A stretch of 64,000 bases of DNA from NCBI GenBank assembly GCA_003427395.1, contig BFEA01000019.1:1010208-1074207 (forward strand), written 5' to 3'. Under the pieces are notes generated by a model. It was not told where the DNA came from and did not search any database. It saw only the letters and a list, made by a program, of their open reading frames with translations. Of the stretch, positions 1-11,381 are shown in pieces (within the stretch, counting starts at the first letter, position 1; each line of letters starts with the position of its first letter). The stretch comes from Chara braunii (taxonomy: Eukaryota > Streptophyta > Charophyceae > Charales > Characeae). Made by a program: the position numbers and the translations under genes.

Positions 1-44
1 ACCGACCTCATCAACCGTGGTCTGGGTTACTACGCACGACTCTT

Positions 45-3000
45 TTGTCCCTGTCAAACGTGGAGGTCGATGAGGACTTGCGGTATCACCGTGAGTCGTG
101 GTCTGAGGGGGATACTTCCATGACGGACGGCTGGTCGACTCAGACCAACCGCCTTCTCTGCAACTACATGGTCCCAGGGAGGTTGGGTGCATCCCTGTAC
201 CATGTTGAGGATATGTTTGGTTGGGAGCGGTCGGGAGTAGGTCTGTACCTCAGATGGAGGGAGCTCATTCTGGAGATTGGCGCTCAGCATGTGGTAGCGC
301 GTTGGCCAACAAGGAGGCTTACCGTTTGCTCCGTAATGACCATGATCTTTCATTGCGAAAGATCGCCTGGATCCCTTGCACAGCCCACTGCTGCAATTTG
401 ATGCTCACGCACATCGCCAGGCAGTCGTGGGTACCGCAGGTCATCGCAAAGGAGCGAGACATTACTTCGTTTTTTCTGCGGCATTCACGTGCAGCGTACC
501 TCCTTCGTCGGCAGTCTCCACCTGTGTCCTCGATCCGCTCGGGGAAGACGAGGTACAGGACCAACTTGATCATATTGAGGCGCATGTTGGAGTTGTGTGC
601 ATTTTTAGACGGTTGTGTCAGCACTAGTGCCTAGGTGACGACCACGTGGCTCCCCACATTGAGGGACGCACGTAGGTGCTTTGACCTTCTCCACGATTCG
701 TAGTGGTGGCATCAGGCGGAGCTCCTTGCCACCATTATAGGGCCCCTTCAGCAGGTTGATTCTGACAGGCGCAGGGTCGGCGATGTGTGGGGTCTGCTGG
801 AGAGGCTGCGGATTACTGTCGATCGACTATCTCCTGATGAAGCTTGTCACGAGTCCATCAAAAAGATAGTCAAGGAGAGGTCAGATATGCTCCTTACCCC
901 TACCTATTGCAACCCAAGCACCGCAGCATCGATACCTTGATGTTGGGCACAGTACAATAGCGAGAATGCGCTCAAGTACATCGCGAACCAGATCGATGGA
1001 GGTCGAGAGGGCGACGAGATGACTATCGTATGAAGTTCTTTCCAGGACTTCCACGACAAGTATCCCACACCTGGTCATTGGGGGGAACCTGTCGAAGATG
1101 CAGAGATAGAGCAGCCTGACTTTGATCCCGTGAAGTGGTGGAGATTTCAGGGGGGTAAGCATCGGATACTACGAGATGTCCTCATGGACTGCTTGGGTGC
1201 GTGGCACAAGCGGTTATCGGGTAGCTGAAAATTGAGGAATGAAAATTCTGAAGTGAGAGTTTTGGGCAGTCTGAAAATCCTGAATGGTCCTGAAGTGGTG
1301 AAAGGGCCGAAGATCCTGAAAACCATCTGTTTAGGCAGGCTGCATTCTGAAGTGATGAAGAGTGTCATGAAGTGGTTAAGTGAGAGTTTTTTGCAGTCTG
1401 AAAATTTTGAATGGTCCTGAAGTGGTGAAGGTCCGAAGATCATGAAAACCACCCTTCACCACTTGAGGATGCAGCCTGCCTAAATAGGTGGTTTTCAGGG
1501 TCTTCGGAGCTTTCACCACTTTAGGACCATTCAGGATTTTCAGACTTGAATGCTCCCGAAGTGGTGAAAGGTCCGAAGACCCTGAAAACCACCTGTTTAG
1601 GTAGGCTGCATCCTTAAGTGGTAAAGGGTGTCCTGAAGTGGTGATGAAAAATATGAATGTTGTTAACCTTCTCTCGTGCGTGGACCACTGTCTCTCCCTG
1701 TTAGAGGAAACGGTCCACACACGACTTTGTGCACACGAAGAGGCGGAACAGGCTGGGTGTCGAGCAATTGGAGAAGCTTGTGTTCTGTCACTGGAACCTT
1801 CAGTTTCTCCAGAGCAGTCACGCGTGCGGCGGGTTCATAGGGGCAGGCCTCCCAGGGGTCAGATTGATTGATGTGGAGAGGAGGGTTGAGGACTACTCCC
1901 GTTTTGAGTCGGACGTGATGGCCCCAGGAACATACGACCCGACGAAGATCGAGCTCGAGGCCAATCGCCTCAGGAGGTTATCGAGAGGCAGATGCTTGGT
2001 GCGGGCTGCAGTAGCTTTGGCCCATAAGATTCGTCAACAGGGCGATAACACGACCCGCGGGGAGGATATGATTGACGGTCATGTGTCGTGGTTGTCGAGG
2101 TCTTATCGAGGGGATGGGTTTTTGGATGTTGAGGCCCCTGCGACTGTGAGCCCTGCAGGTCGGATGCTTCCGCTACGTGCCCCAGTTGACGATGGACCCA
2201 CCTTTGCTAGCACACCTGCACCCGAGGCAGACTCGCACATCATTCTTGGAGATGAGTTTCCCGCCGTGTCGGGCGGTGCCGGTTCAGATGATGGCATCGG
2301 GGAGGATGGTATGGGGGGCAGGTTGATGCAGTGACTGCCGCACCCCAGGAGTCCCATCAGCTGAGGGAGCCTGCTACTCGACCTCCCACTCAGGCAGCCC
2401 TTGAGGGCACGCTTAAGCCTTCTTTCGTGGCAGGTATTGTAGTGGGCACGCCGTCCGAGTGCCCCGTCGTGGTTGTTGCCACCTTTTCAAGCCCCCACCG
2501 TGTAGTAGAGTACGACTCTAAGGGGAGGCCCGGACGACGAACCGGTTTCACAGGTTCACTAGACTTGTGGACAACATCGACTATCTACCATGACGCCGGG
2601 AGGGATTTGTTGGCATACTTGCCGAGACCGTTGTCGGATATGCCGCGAGTTGACCCTGAGGCAGAGACTGGCGGTGTAGACTGTGGAGAGCCCATTGGTG
2701 GGGAGGCTGCTGTTGGGGAGGCTGCTGCCAGAGAGGGAGGCGCAGAGAGAGAGGATATCGCACACGATCCGGCGGCCATCGGTTACTCGACGGAGAAGAT
2801 CGAGCAGGCATTGGCGGGATACCCCGGAAGATATAGACAAGGCATGCCTCAACAGGGGATGCGCACACGCCACTGGGTGGATAGTGGCACCACATGCGTT
2901 TCTCCCTCACTCTCGTTGCTACGTCCAGATCCTTCTTTGGCATTGGGCATCGTAGGCCCCGAACCGCAGCCGCCTTCCATGATGGATACACAGGGTGCCG

Positions 3001-3671
3001 GTGGACAGGGCAGCAACGTAGGGGAGCACAACTCCTTAAACACCGGTCTTCAACGCGCATATCCCCCCACGGATTTCAGCGCACGGGCGACGATGCCATT
3101 GCCGCCATGAGACCCCTCAGTCATCATCGAGCCAATTCGACCATTCGTTGGTCGCAAGCGGAAGCCAAAGAGGGTCGCGGGACAGGAGCCCAGGGGAGCT
3201 GCAGGTTGTGGCAGAGGCCAAGGCCGACCATCGGGGGAGGGGAGGGGCATGGGCGAGAGGGATATGTCAGGACAGGTACACGGGAGAGGAGTGGGGCACA
3301 AGAGAGGAGAGGGACGTCCCAGAGGCTGACCATCCGGACGGGGGAAAGGAGAGGGATGTACCACGACACGAGGGGGCGGTGCACCACGGAGGAGAGCCCA
3401 TGCAGATGGAAGTCTTAGAGGCGTTAATGCGGACGCAGCACCGGTCACATCATCAAGCACCGAGGCCGAGGATGGCATAGCACTCCATATCACCAGGAGG
3501 CGTAGGGGAGAGGCGACGACAAGGGCAGCACTAGCATTCGCTGCCACATCAGGCTCGAGCACGTCGGCATAATCGGGCAACCCTGATTTCGAGGGGAATG
3601 TTGAGGAGGACGAGGAGGAGGCAAAGGTCGATGCAGACATTGCGGCGGGAGAGGGTGATATGCCAGGATAG
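45..3671 (+). pseudogene. Degenerate hAT-superfamily transposase (DUF659 type)
   Basis: Remnant of a cut-and-paste DNA transposase, read in several frames. Near 120-180 the frame gives TDGWSTQTNRLLCNYMVPG, the DUF659 block that carries a catalytic Asp in hAT enzymes. A shift then leads to IPCTAHCCNLMLTHIAR (about 370-420). Next comes a stretch with VDSDRRRVGDVWGLLERL and IKKIVKERSDMLL (about 755-895), then FDPVKWWRF-like sequence (about 1120-1150). After the inserted element at 1205-1675 the hAT C-terminal dimerisation block resumes with FVHTKRRNRLGVEQLEKLVF (about 1717-1776). A long Gly/Arg/Glu-rich tail follows with few frame breaks and ends in an acidic stretch at TAG 3669-3671. The 5' end lies outside or at the window edge. 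Frame shifts, stops and an insertion make it non-functional. The family call is firm from motif order; the exact break points are by eye. Confidence 0.8.
1205..1675 (+). mobile_element. Non-autonomous insertion inside the hAT pseudogene, with 8-bp target duplication
   Basis: The segment is flanked by the 8-bp direct repeat GTGCGTGG (1197-1204 and 1676-1683), the target-site length typical of hAT elements. The interior is non-coding. It consists of degenerate units of about 100 bp built on 'GAAGTGGTGAAAGGTCCGAAG' and 'CTGAAAACCACCTGTTTAGG'. Around 1440-1545 one unit lies in inverted orientation. The ends are weakly inverted (ACAAGCGGTTA at the left, the complement of TAACCTTCTCT at the right). 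A second copy without the inversion lies at 11382-11757 on the other strand. The hAT reading frame content resumes after it, so it is an insertion and not part of the gene. Confidence 0.7.
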
Positions 3672-3689
3672 TTTTGTACATAGATCGTT

Positions 3690-3745
3690 TTGCGTGCGGG
3701 TGTGTGCAGTGTGTGCAGTGTGTGCAGTGTGTGTGTGTGTTTGAT
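3690..3745. repeat. Short minisatellite, (TGTGTGCAG)n then (TG)n
   Basis: Four to five copies of a 9-bp TGTGTGCAG unit run into a short TG tract just after the hAT coding remnant. Confidence 0.85.
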
Positions 3746-3869
3746 AGAGAGAGATGGACGTTGCATGCAAGGCAGCCATAGCCGAGCCACACGTCCTCAT
3801 TGTCGGTGGAGATGGTGGTTGTCCTTGGGCGATGGTGAGAGTCTGTGGAGGAACAGTCAGGGGATGAGA

Positions 3870-4060
3870 GAGAGAGAGAGAACGGACGTACCTAGTGTGT
3901 CGCGGAGTTCTGCATTGGCAGCGTCTTTATGTGCATCGATCTGTGGCTGAAGTGTTGTTGGTTGCATCCCGTAGTGTAGGCTAGGATTGTAGCGGGACAC
4001 CAGGCGCCAGACAGAAGAGCGACATTGCTTGGATTGACAAACACACCTGAACTGTTCCAA
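3870..4060 (+). repeat. Partial copy of the CTACCTGG/ATT-tailed module found in the LTRs
   Basis: A purine tract, ACGTACCTAGTG, 'GTAGTGTAGGCTAGGATTGT' and 'CAGGCGCCAGACAG' match in order the module at 15550-15730 (CATACCTGGTG, AGTATAGGCTAGATAGGATC, GCGCCAGATAGG). The copy stops before the (ATT)n tail seen elsewhere. It shows that the module moves or is copied independently of the LTR. Confidence 0.5.
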
Positions 4061-4133
4061 ATCATACATGACGTTCTCAAACATCATTTCATGAAACAAT
4101 TTCAACTAGTTGACTCGACATTTGCAGACTTAG

Positions 4134-4241
4134 AGATTCGATCCCTAGACCTGTACCCTGTACATTTACCCTGTGTGCTAAGTGTGATTTGATCCCTAAA
4201 CCTACCATGTACTTTGTACATTGACCTTGTGTGCTAAGGAG
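4134..4241. repeat. Two tandem copies of a ~53-bp unit
   Basis: Both halves read 'ATCCCTARACCT...TGTAC...TGTGTGCTAAG' with small differences. Non-coding. Confidence 0.7.
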
Positions 4242-4247
4242 GATATC

Positions 4248-5660
4248 AGTTTGTGTGTATGCATGTTGCAAGCAAGTCCGAAGTCGAGTCTGATTGCATT
4301 TCACTATGTGTATGCTGGTTTACCCAAACAACATCCCAGGGCCTGTGTTCAGAGTTTAAGTGCAAGTTCGTTGTTGATTCTAAGTTGACCAGTTTTGTTA
4401 AAAAGGGTTGTAGAGTTGTCGGGGTTTATGACCCAAGGAGGATGTCCGCTAGAGGGCTTTCCGCGCTGGGGTCAGCCCTACTGACGGTGCAGCGGGCCCA
4501 CCCACTACCCAGTGATCCATCAAGGAGAGAGCACACAAGCCTCTCTACCCACCCGGGAGTGTCAGCCCAGACCGGCGCTACCAGGCCGCTGCGTCGGGGG
4601 TCACCCGACACCCACTCAGGGCTTCACCTCCTTGTGGCTCCACGGTCGGGAGGCTTTCAGCACCATTGCCACTGTGGTGCTACAGGGACGCGCCAGTCCC
4701 TGCTAAGCGAGGGGTGACCCCCTCACTCCTCCCGCAAGCGCCAACTGAGCCTGCCCCTCGCGGAGCCATTCCCCCCCCATGGCCTCGACAACCCCAAGGA
4801 GAGGCACGCGCTCAACCGTTGCGGGGACCCAGGAAGTACGGTTGGGGTATCAGCATCTAGTGGGCACCCTTGCAGGTGGCTCCCCAAGTCTAGAGCTGCA
4901 TGTGTAGCCCTGTGTACATCCGTACCCCTGGGAGCGCGCGCGCTCAGTGTGTGAGTGGTAGTGCGTCAACCTAACGCTGTGCCAGCGGCATATGCACGAG
5001 GTTGCGGATTTGAACCCGCAACCTCAGACCACAATGTGCATTTCCAATCGGTGCCCTAACCACTGGGCCACCAGTTTTGTGTTGCCATTAGTCTGTGCGT
5101 AAGCATGTTGCAAGCAAGTCTGAAGTTGAGTCTGATTGCATGTCACTACGTGTATGGTGGTTTACCCAGACAACATCCCAGGGCCTGTGTTCGAAGTTTA
5201 AGTGCAAGTTCGTTTTTTATTCTGAGTTGATGAGTTTGGTATTGCCATCAGTTTATGTTTAAGCATGTTACAAGCAAGTCTAAAGTCGAGTCTGATTGCA
5301 TTTCACTACCTGTATGGTGGTTTACCAACACAACATCGCAGGGCATGTGTTCAAGGTTTAAATGCAAGTTATTGTTAATTCCGAGTTGACGAGTTTGGTA
5401 TTTCCATCAGTCTATGTGTATGCATGTTGCAAGTAAGTTTGAAGTCGAGTCTGATTGCATTTCACTACCTGTACGGTGGTTTACAAAGACAACATCCAAG
5501 GGCCTGTGTTCGGAGTTTGAGTGCAAGTTCGTTGTTGATTCTGAGTTGACGAGTTTGGTGTTGCCATCAGTCTGTGTGTATGCATGTTGCAAGCAATTCT
5601 GAAGTCGAGTTTGATTGCATTTCATTACGTGTATGGTGGTTTACCAAGACAACAACTTTG
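4248..5660. repeat. 160-bp tandem repeat array, interrupted by a SINE
   Basis: The landmark GCATGTTGCAAGCAAG occurs at about 4261, 5103, 5263, 5422 and 5582, a spacing of 159-160 bp apart from the first interval, which holds an insertion. Each unit runs through 'GATTGCATTTCACTAC', 'ACATCCCAGGGCCTGTGTTC' and 'AGTTGACGAGTTTGGT'. The last unit is truncated near 5655. No coding potential: frames across units contain no recognisable protein. Confidence 0.85.
4399..5069 (-). mobile_element. tRNA-derived SINE with short T tail
   Basis: The insertion is flanked by ACCAGTTTTGT at 4388-4398 and 5070-5080, an 11-bp target duplication that splits one 160-bp repeat unit. On the minus strand its start is tRNA-like. 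The A box is TGGCCCAGTGG (complement of 5060-5070), then AGGGCACCGATTGG, and the B box is GGTTCAAATCC (complement of 5006-5016). These are the internal RNA polymerase III promoter boxes of SINEs. The body of about 670 bp is GC-rich and ends in CCCTTTTTA, so the tail is a T run and not poly(A), as in the plant Au SINE family. The length is large for a SINE, so a composite element is possible. Confidence 0.7.
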
Positions 5661-6204
5661 TGCTCAGAAGAAACCATGAATAACACTTGGAGCATTGAAG
5701 CAGGTGTTTCAAAATATGTGAAAACCACGATACCCGCCCACATCGAAAAAGACAAAAATGATGGATGTCCCCCGGTGTCGGGGGCCGGCGACTCAGAAAA
5801 CAGTCCTCCGCTGATTTTTATTTTTTTCGACTTTACAGTTGTACCAGGCTTGTTGAGTACTGCCCAAATCCGCTGAGAAACTTTGGTTTCGGGGTGGGGG
5901 GGCTGGGGGGGGCTGGGGGGGGTCGGGGGGGTTGGGAAACAATTTGCTCCTGAACATTTATTTCAAAACCCCTGGGGGCTATTTGAGAGGCCCTTACACA
6001 TAATTAGTAAGGGCTACCTCACCGTGAACGAGATAATGCTCATAACAGAGTCATGGCACGCCGAGTATATATGCTGTTGATTCACATTAAGGTCCGCGTT
6101 TCAGGAGTTATGGGACCAATGAGCACGCGAGTTTCTGGGCAGTAGAAGGCCAACTCACCACGTGCTTTCCAGGGCTTCCCTCCACGACTCACCAAATGTG
6201 CAAA
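5661..6204. other. Non-coding stretch with a G-rich run
   Basis: No gene is recognised. At 5891-5936 the plus strand carries four G runs of 6-8 bases separated by CT, CT and TC, a strong G-quadruplex-type sequence. The rest is unique low-information DNA. Confidence 0.5.
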
Positions 6205-6374
6205 ACTAAAATGAATCTTCTCCTAAAATATGGAATCTTACGCCGCCATATGTTTTATCTTTTGTGCAAGTGGTGACGAGTGGAGCAAGGCCCTTAGGGC
6301 CACTGCTCGTAGGAAAAGGAAACAAAAGAAACAGAGGAATGAATCTTTTGCTAGAACATGGACTCATACGCTGC
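6205..6374 (+). repeat. Two copies of a dispersed ~35-bp motif beside a small hairpin
   Basis: 'AATGAATCTTCTCCTAAAAT' near 6210 and 'AATGAATCTTTTGCTAGAAC' near 6338 match 'AATGAATCTTCCGCTAGAAC' in LTR1 (about 14470), LTR2 (about 28137) and LTR3 (about 39161). Between them is the palindrome GGCCCTTAGGGCC. The segment runs straight into an assembly gap. Confidence 0.55.
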
Positions 6375-7154
6375 NNNNNNNNNNNNNNNNNNNNNNNNNN
6401 NNNNNNNNNNNNNNNNNNNNNNNNNNNNNNNNNNNNNNNNNNNNNNNNNNNNNNNNNNNNNNNNNNNNNNNNNNNNNNNNNNNNNNNNNNNNNNNNNNNN
6501 NNNNNNNNNNNNNNNNNNNNNNNNNNNNNNNNNNNNNNNNNNNNNNNNNNNNNNNNNNNNNNNNNNNNNNNNNNNNNNNNNNNNNNNNNNNNNNNNNNNN
6601 NNNNNNNNNNNNNNNNNNNNNNNNNNNNNNNNNNNNNNNNNNNNNNNNNNNNNNNNNNNNNNNNNNNNNNNNNNNNNNNNNNNNNNNNNNNNNNNNNNNN
6701 NNNNNNNNNNNNNNNNNNNNNNNNNNNNNNNNNNNNNNNNNNNNNNNNNNNNNNNNNNNNNNNNNNNNNNNNNNNNNNNNNNNNNNNNNNNNNNNNNNNN
6801 NNNNNNNNNNNNNNNNNNNNNNNNNNNNNNNNNNNNNNNNNNNNNNNNNNNNNNNNNNNNNNNNNNNNNNNNNNNNNNNNNNNNNNNNNNNNNNNNNNNN
6901 NNNNNNNNNNNNNNNNNNNNNNNNNNNNNNNNNNNNNNNNNNNNNNNNNNNNNNNNNNNNNNNNNNNNNNNNNNNNNNNNNNNNNNNNNNNNNNNNNNNN
7001 NNNNNNNNNNNNNNNNNNNNNNNNNNNNNNNNNNNNNNNNNNNNNNNNNNNNNNNNNNNNNNNNNNNNNNNNNNNNNNNNNNNNNNNNNNNNNNNNNNNN
7101 NNNNNNNNNNNNNNNNNNNNNNNNNNNNNNNNNNNNNNNNNNNNNNNNNNNNNN
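6375..7154. other. Assembly gap (780 N)
   Basis: Unknown sequence. Reading frames that cross it have no meaning. Confidence 0.99.
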
Positions 7155-7440
7155 GGGGTCGGGATTCGGAGGGTGCGGGGACCAGGGGTGCGGGGCCCCG
7201 GTGCCAGGGCCGGGAGGGTGTGGGGACCGGGGGTCCGAGGCCAGGGTCGGCGGGGGTCCCGGGGCCGGGGCCGGGGCCGGGGTGCTGGGTGCAGGGGCCG
7301 GGGTCCCGTTGGGGTGTAGGGGGTCGGCCGAGCGAGGGGGTCTTCAGCGGGGTCCTGGGCTTGGCGCCCCCGCGGGAGGGGGTCCGGGGGTGAAATCCCG
7401 CCACCGGCTTTGCCCCCCGGGGTCCCCGGGTGACAACCCT
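7155..7440. repeat. Very GC-rich, G-skewed low-complexity DNA
   Basis: Almost entirely built from GGGG, GGGGTC, GGGGCC and CCGG words. At 7261-7282 there are three GGGGCC hexamers followed by GGGG. It abuts the gap, which suggests that the gap is a collapsed or unsequenceable GC-rich repeat. Long frames here are compositional. Confidence 0.8.
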
Positions 7441-9039
7441 GATTCAATCTATTTATTTTGAAATTAAGATCGCTTCGTAAAAATAATTAAGACGACAGAC
7501 TTAAAATTTGTTTTTGAGGGACTGTATAATAAAGCGGGTGCAGGTTGAAATGAACAATAGCAATGTGCGGAAGCTCAAACTGATAAGTTTGCACACTTCA
7601 TGATTCACGAAGAAGACAAATGCACATGTACTAATCCAATTAATCAAAATAATCAAGGTTGTAAATTGCACGTCGGCCAAGGGGAGTTGAGAGATGTCGA
7701 TTTCTATAAGAATGTCGATCCTACTCAAATGAAAGAACACACAACTCCTGAACCACAAAGCTCATGAAACAAAATAAATGACAGAGGTAAATACTAAAAA
7801 GAAATGACTTTAGGAAATTCAAGAGAGTCTCAACAAGCAGCAAAAAAACAAACATAATATTCAACTCAATTTGATATTTTTGTCAGCATCAAGCGAGCCA
7901 AAAAAAATCAGAATTATAGTTTTCACTGTTTTAGTAACTTTGTAATAAGCGTGTCACCATAACAAATTTTAAGAGATTATAATAGTTCCTTGATAGAAGA
8001 TGAGCAAATGAGTTTTTTGGAACAATAATTTTTTTACAAGTATAGTCAAAGAAACTACTCGGTGAATAATATACGACAATACGGGAAAATATATATTGAT
8101 CTTCAACTCGAGTTTCAAGAGGCAGATCACCATTGAAACCTGGTAAACTGCATGCGAGGTCAAAGTTAGGAAAGTCAATAAAAGGCGAACAAACATAAAA
8201 TCCAAAAGAAAAGGTTATAGTTAATTCAGAGCGTTCACAAGATTGTGGCAAATAAGATATATCATTATCAAAGTGAGGTGCGAAAGTCTCACGGAATCAC
8301 ATGATAATAATAATGGGTACATAGGTTTCTCAGTGAATGGAAAAAGAGTTAGTTTTTTTTGTCAGTTCACTAGTAAATGAAACACTTTATATACTTGTTT
8401 GGTTGTTACTCCAAATATCATATCATTTTATTTTTTCCAAACAAACAATCAGTTACTACTAGCCACATACTAGTACTTGTTAAACAAAGTTCTGAGACGA
8501 TTTTCCCTCTGAGGTTAATATCGGATATTTACCCCCAAAATATTTAAAATATAAAGTTGAACGAATTTTTAAGTTTTAATTAATTTATCTTATGTCACTT
8601 AAGTGTTTTAAAATGTACTTAATGTCACTTATTTTTATTGGGTTTTTTTTATTAGTTTTACTTTATTAGCGGCTATAATATTTATCATACATGATATGAC
8701 TCAAGTAAATAACGATATATTTTTGAACAAAATTTTATAGATTTTCAAAAGACTATAAAAAAAACATATGACAATAAAAAGATCTTTAATAACTAAGAGA
8801 TTATAACAAATGATTGTCAATTGCACAAATTTTTAAATTTTTTGATAATCAGTTAACGAACCTCTCAGTTTTCATGAGTTTTTCAGGGTTATTTTAACAA
8901 ACGTCTCACACCTTTCAAGTCATGTTTGTCACCAGTTCATAAAGTGAACACCAAATAAACCAAAAAGTTAAAACTTTTGATAAAAGAGGTCTTAAACCTC
9001 AAAACAAAAATACGTTTTCATGTAGGTTACCAGTCGGCC
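7441..9039. other. AT-rich unique DNA, no feature seen
   Basis: Composition changes abruptly to AT-rich. Frames are short and show no recognisable protein. No tRNA, repeat unit or transposon end was recognised. Confidence 0.5.
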
Positions 9040-9319
9040 CGCCCAGGTCACATAATTTTCCTGGGTGGCCCGACCGTGCAAGGACCAAGGAAGGTCCTAA
9101 CAAAAAAAAATAAAAAACAAATCCAAAAAATTTGAAACAAAACTATGTTATGCAGAAAACTAAGCCGAACAAATTTTGCCTCAGGGTCACATCAAAATTT
9201 TTTACCAAATTTAAAATACACTCTTTTAAATTTTAATTATTTTAATAATTTTTAAAGGATGGCCAAAACAGTAAACTCGAAAACCCCAACAAACACCGAA
9301 CTTGGTACACACAAACCCT

Positions 9320-9372
<53 letters not shown>
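9040..9372 (+). repeat. Diverged copy of the CGAACG repeat family, ending in poly(A)
   Basis: 'ATGTTATGCAGAAAACTAAG' followed by 'CAAATTTTGCCT', 'CACATC' and 'TTTTTTACCAAATTT' parallels 48293-48362 and 54115-54200, where the same order occurs downstream of CGAACG-rich DNA. A run of 50 A lies at 9323-9372. Confidence 0.5.
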
Positions 9373-9375
<3 letters not shown>

Positions 9376-9796
9376 CCAATACATTTTTCAAGGTTATGGG
9401 GTTTAACTTGAGGGTGAAAAGTGTGGTATTTGTTAACCGTTGATGAACGTGTTTGTAGAGAATTCTTGGGATTTGCTGAAAACAATTCCCTATAACATTT
9501 ACAGCAAAGTAACGTTTAATGTACCCATAGATACAAAAGGAAATTATTATGATCGTTTTTCTGTCAATATTTAAGAAACAAGGTAAAGTCTTCAAATCGT
9601 TGTCTAATGTTTGAATCAAATATCTAATGGAATGATCAAAGCAGATAACAGTAAAATTTTCCTCTGTCACATATTTATTATAATGATAGTAAAATTTTCC
9701 TCATTCACAGATTTTAAAATTGTGAATTTGATGAAAATGCGATAGTATATCATTTTGTTAAGGAAACAAGATAAAAGCAGACGGAGGGGCAAGCGT

Positions 9797-10791
9797 TGTT
9801 GGGCGTCGATGTCCCACATCCTAGAACGAGCGTACGACTTCACGGTCGTGCCACTTAGGATTAACCTATTGTTTTTCGAGTCAACAAAGATACCACTCCG
9901 ACCGTGCATGCCAACTATATCTCTCACGGCTCCCTGCAACAGGACAGAGCTCCACGAGGTACAACTCACCTCTATATGAGGGGTTGTCACCACCCTTAGG
10001 TAGGCGTACTCTTGCTAAGTTATTGACCCACGTGTGAAGACTCTTACTTGCAATCACATATCTAAGTCAGACGAGGGCGTTTGCTTGATCTTCGTAGCAT
10101 CGGCATACAAGGGGGTGAACGTTTAAAACTAAATCGTTTACCTGTCGGGAATCGTGATGCTGATCTCCCAGACTGACTTACAATTCAAGTCGACTTGACT
10201 GACGGTCTTTCACACATACAATATTCTTACCTATTCGCACTTGACTCATAAATTATATGTACTCTACAAATTTTTTCAAACTTATACACACATGATGAAT
10301 AAATTTCAAAAGTTGAGATGTAAAAGCAAGGAAATGTCTTTACATTTTTATACGAACAAATACACACATCATCAGAATGGATAGAGTTTTTGACTTTTGG
10401 AAAAAAAACAAAGAATATGTTCATGGACTTTCAAACATGTACCAGAAATAAAAGTCGATTATGGTCTTTTAAAGAATATAACATGAATAAGGCTCTCGAC
10501 CTTGTCAATTATCCTAATTTGTTTAGCATCAAGAAGGAGTAAAGTTAGAAACTCAAACCAAATATACAAAGGTTAAGTATCTAAGTAAAGGTTCATATAA
10601 GCACAAGTTTGTCAATGCGAGTTGTATGAAAAACATATGGTTGGTCGTTTTACTGATTTGTTTCTTTCTCTTGGTCCCTCGCCTTCGTCGCTTGCCGACG
10701 TAGTTAGATGCGCCCCCGCTCCGTTATTTGATTCGTCACGGTGTGCAGCATACCGAGCCCATGTCATGAGAACGATGACATGCACAAGCGT
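9797..10791 (-). mobile_element. LTR4, 3' part (compact minus-strand LTR of the giant-LTR family)
   Basis: Read on the minus strand, 10665 to 9797 aligns with the end of LTR3 (about 43950-44821). Shared blocks include 'CCTTTGTATATTTGGTTTGA', 'TTAGGATAATTGACAAGG', 'GATTGCAAGTAAGAGTCTTC' and a terminal GTGGGACATCGACGCCCAACA. It stops where the LTR1 copy stops before its primer site, so no internal region follows: this is an LTR without its element. The 5-bp repeat AGCGT stands at both 9792-9796 and 10787-10791, which also allows reading it as a separate 990-bp solo LTR with TG...CA ends. Confidence 0.55.
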
Positions 10792-11381
10792 TGTCAGGCC
10801 AAATACCTTTGTATACCCTTACAAGGGTATTTGGCCATGAATTTGCAGACGACACAACGACGACATCGACTACCATGACGGGGCCGGTCTGAACTGAAAA
10901 GGGTGTGCTCGTCTTAGCGTGACATTTGTAACGATGTCATCGGCCTTTAAGACGAGGTCAAATCGGTGAGAAAATTTCGAACGTATGCGCGCGTGTTGTT
11001 ATGACGCGTGCTGTGATGGTTAGGATCGGTAGTAATACCCTCTGACCGAAAAGGTCGAAGGGTTGATTGGGATAGTGTTGTATCGGGTAAATTTACGACA
11101 TACACTGAGATTTGGGTTGGTATCTGTCTACCTACCGGTACTGGGCCTCTAAAAATGCTATTTTTTCTCTTCTTCTGATCGACCTAGAGTATTCGGCATA
11201 TCTACCTCTACTTGGTGTGGTACCAACCTACCTACTACTTGACTGTTTCTCGTTGCTCTTAGGTGTAGCGGGCCTCCTTTTCCGCTACTTGACTGTTTTC
11301 CTCGCCCCGCCCCTCAATGTCGCAGCCACAGCTAAGTACCAGCCCTTCCGGCCTCCGATCAACTAAGTACTTAAGAGAAGG

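Noticed and set aside
2331-3480. Several overlapping frames as separate genes
   Set aside because: They are the frame-shifted tail of the hAT pseudogene (Gly/Arg- and Glu-rich), and antisense frames are shadows.
6206-7461. Long open frames of 350-410 codons
   Set aside because: They read through the N gap and GC-rich low complexity, so they are not evidence of a gene.
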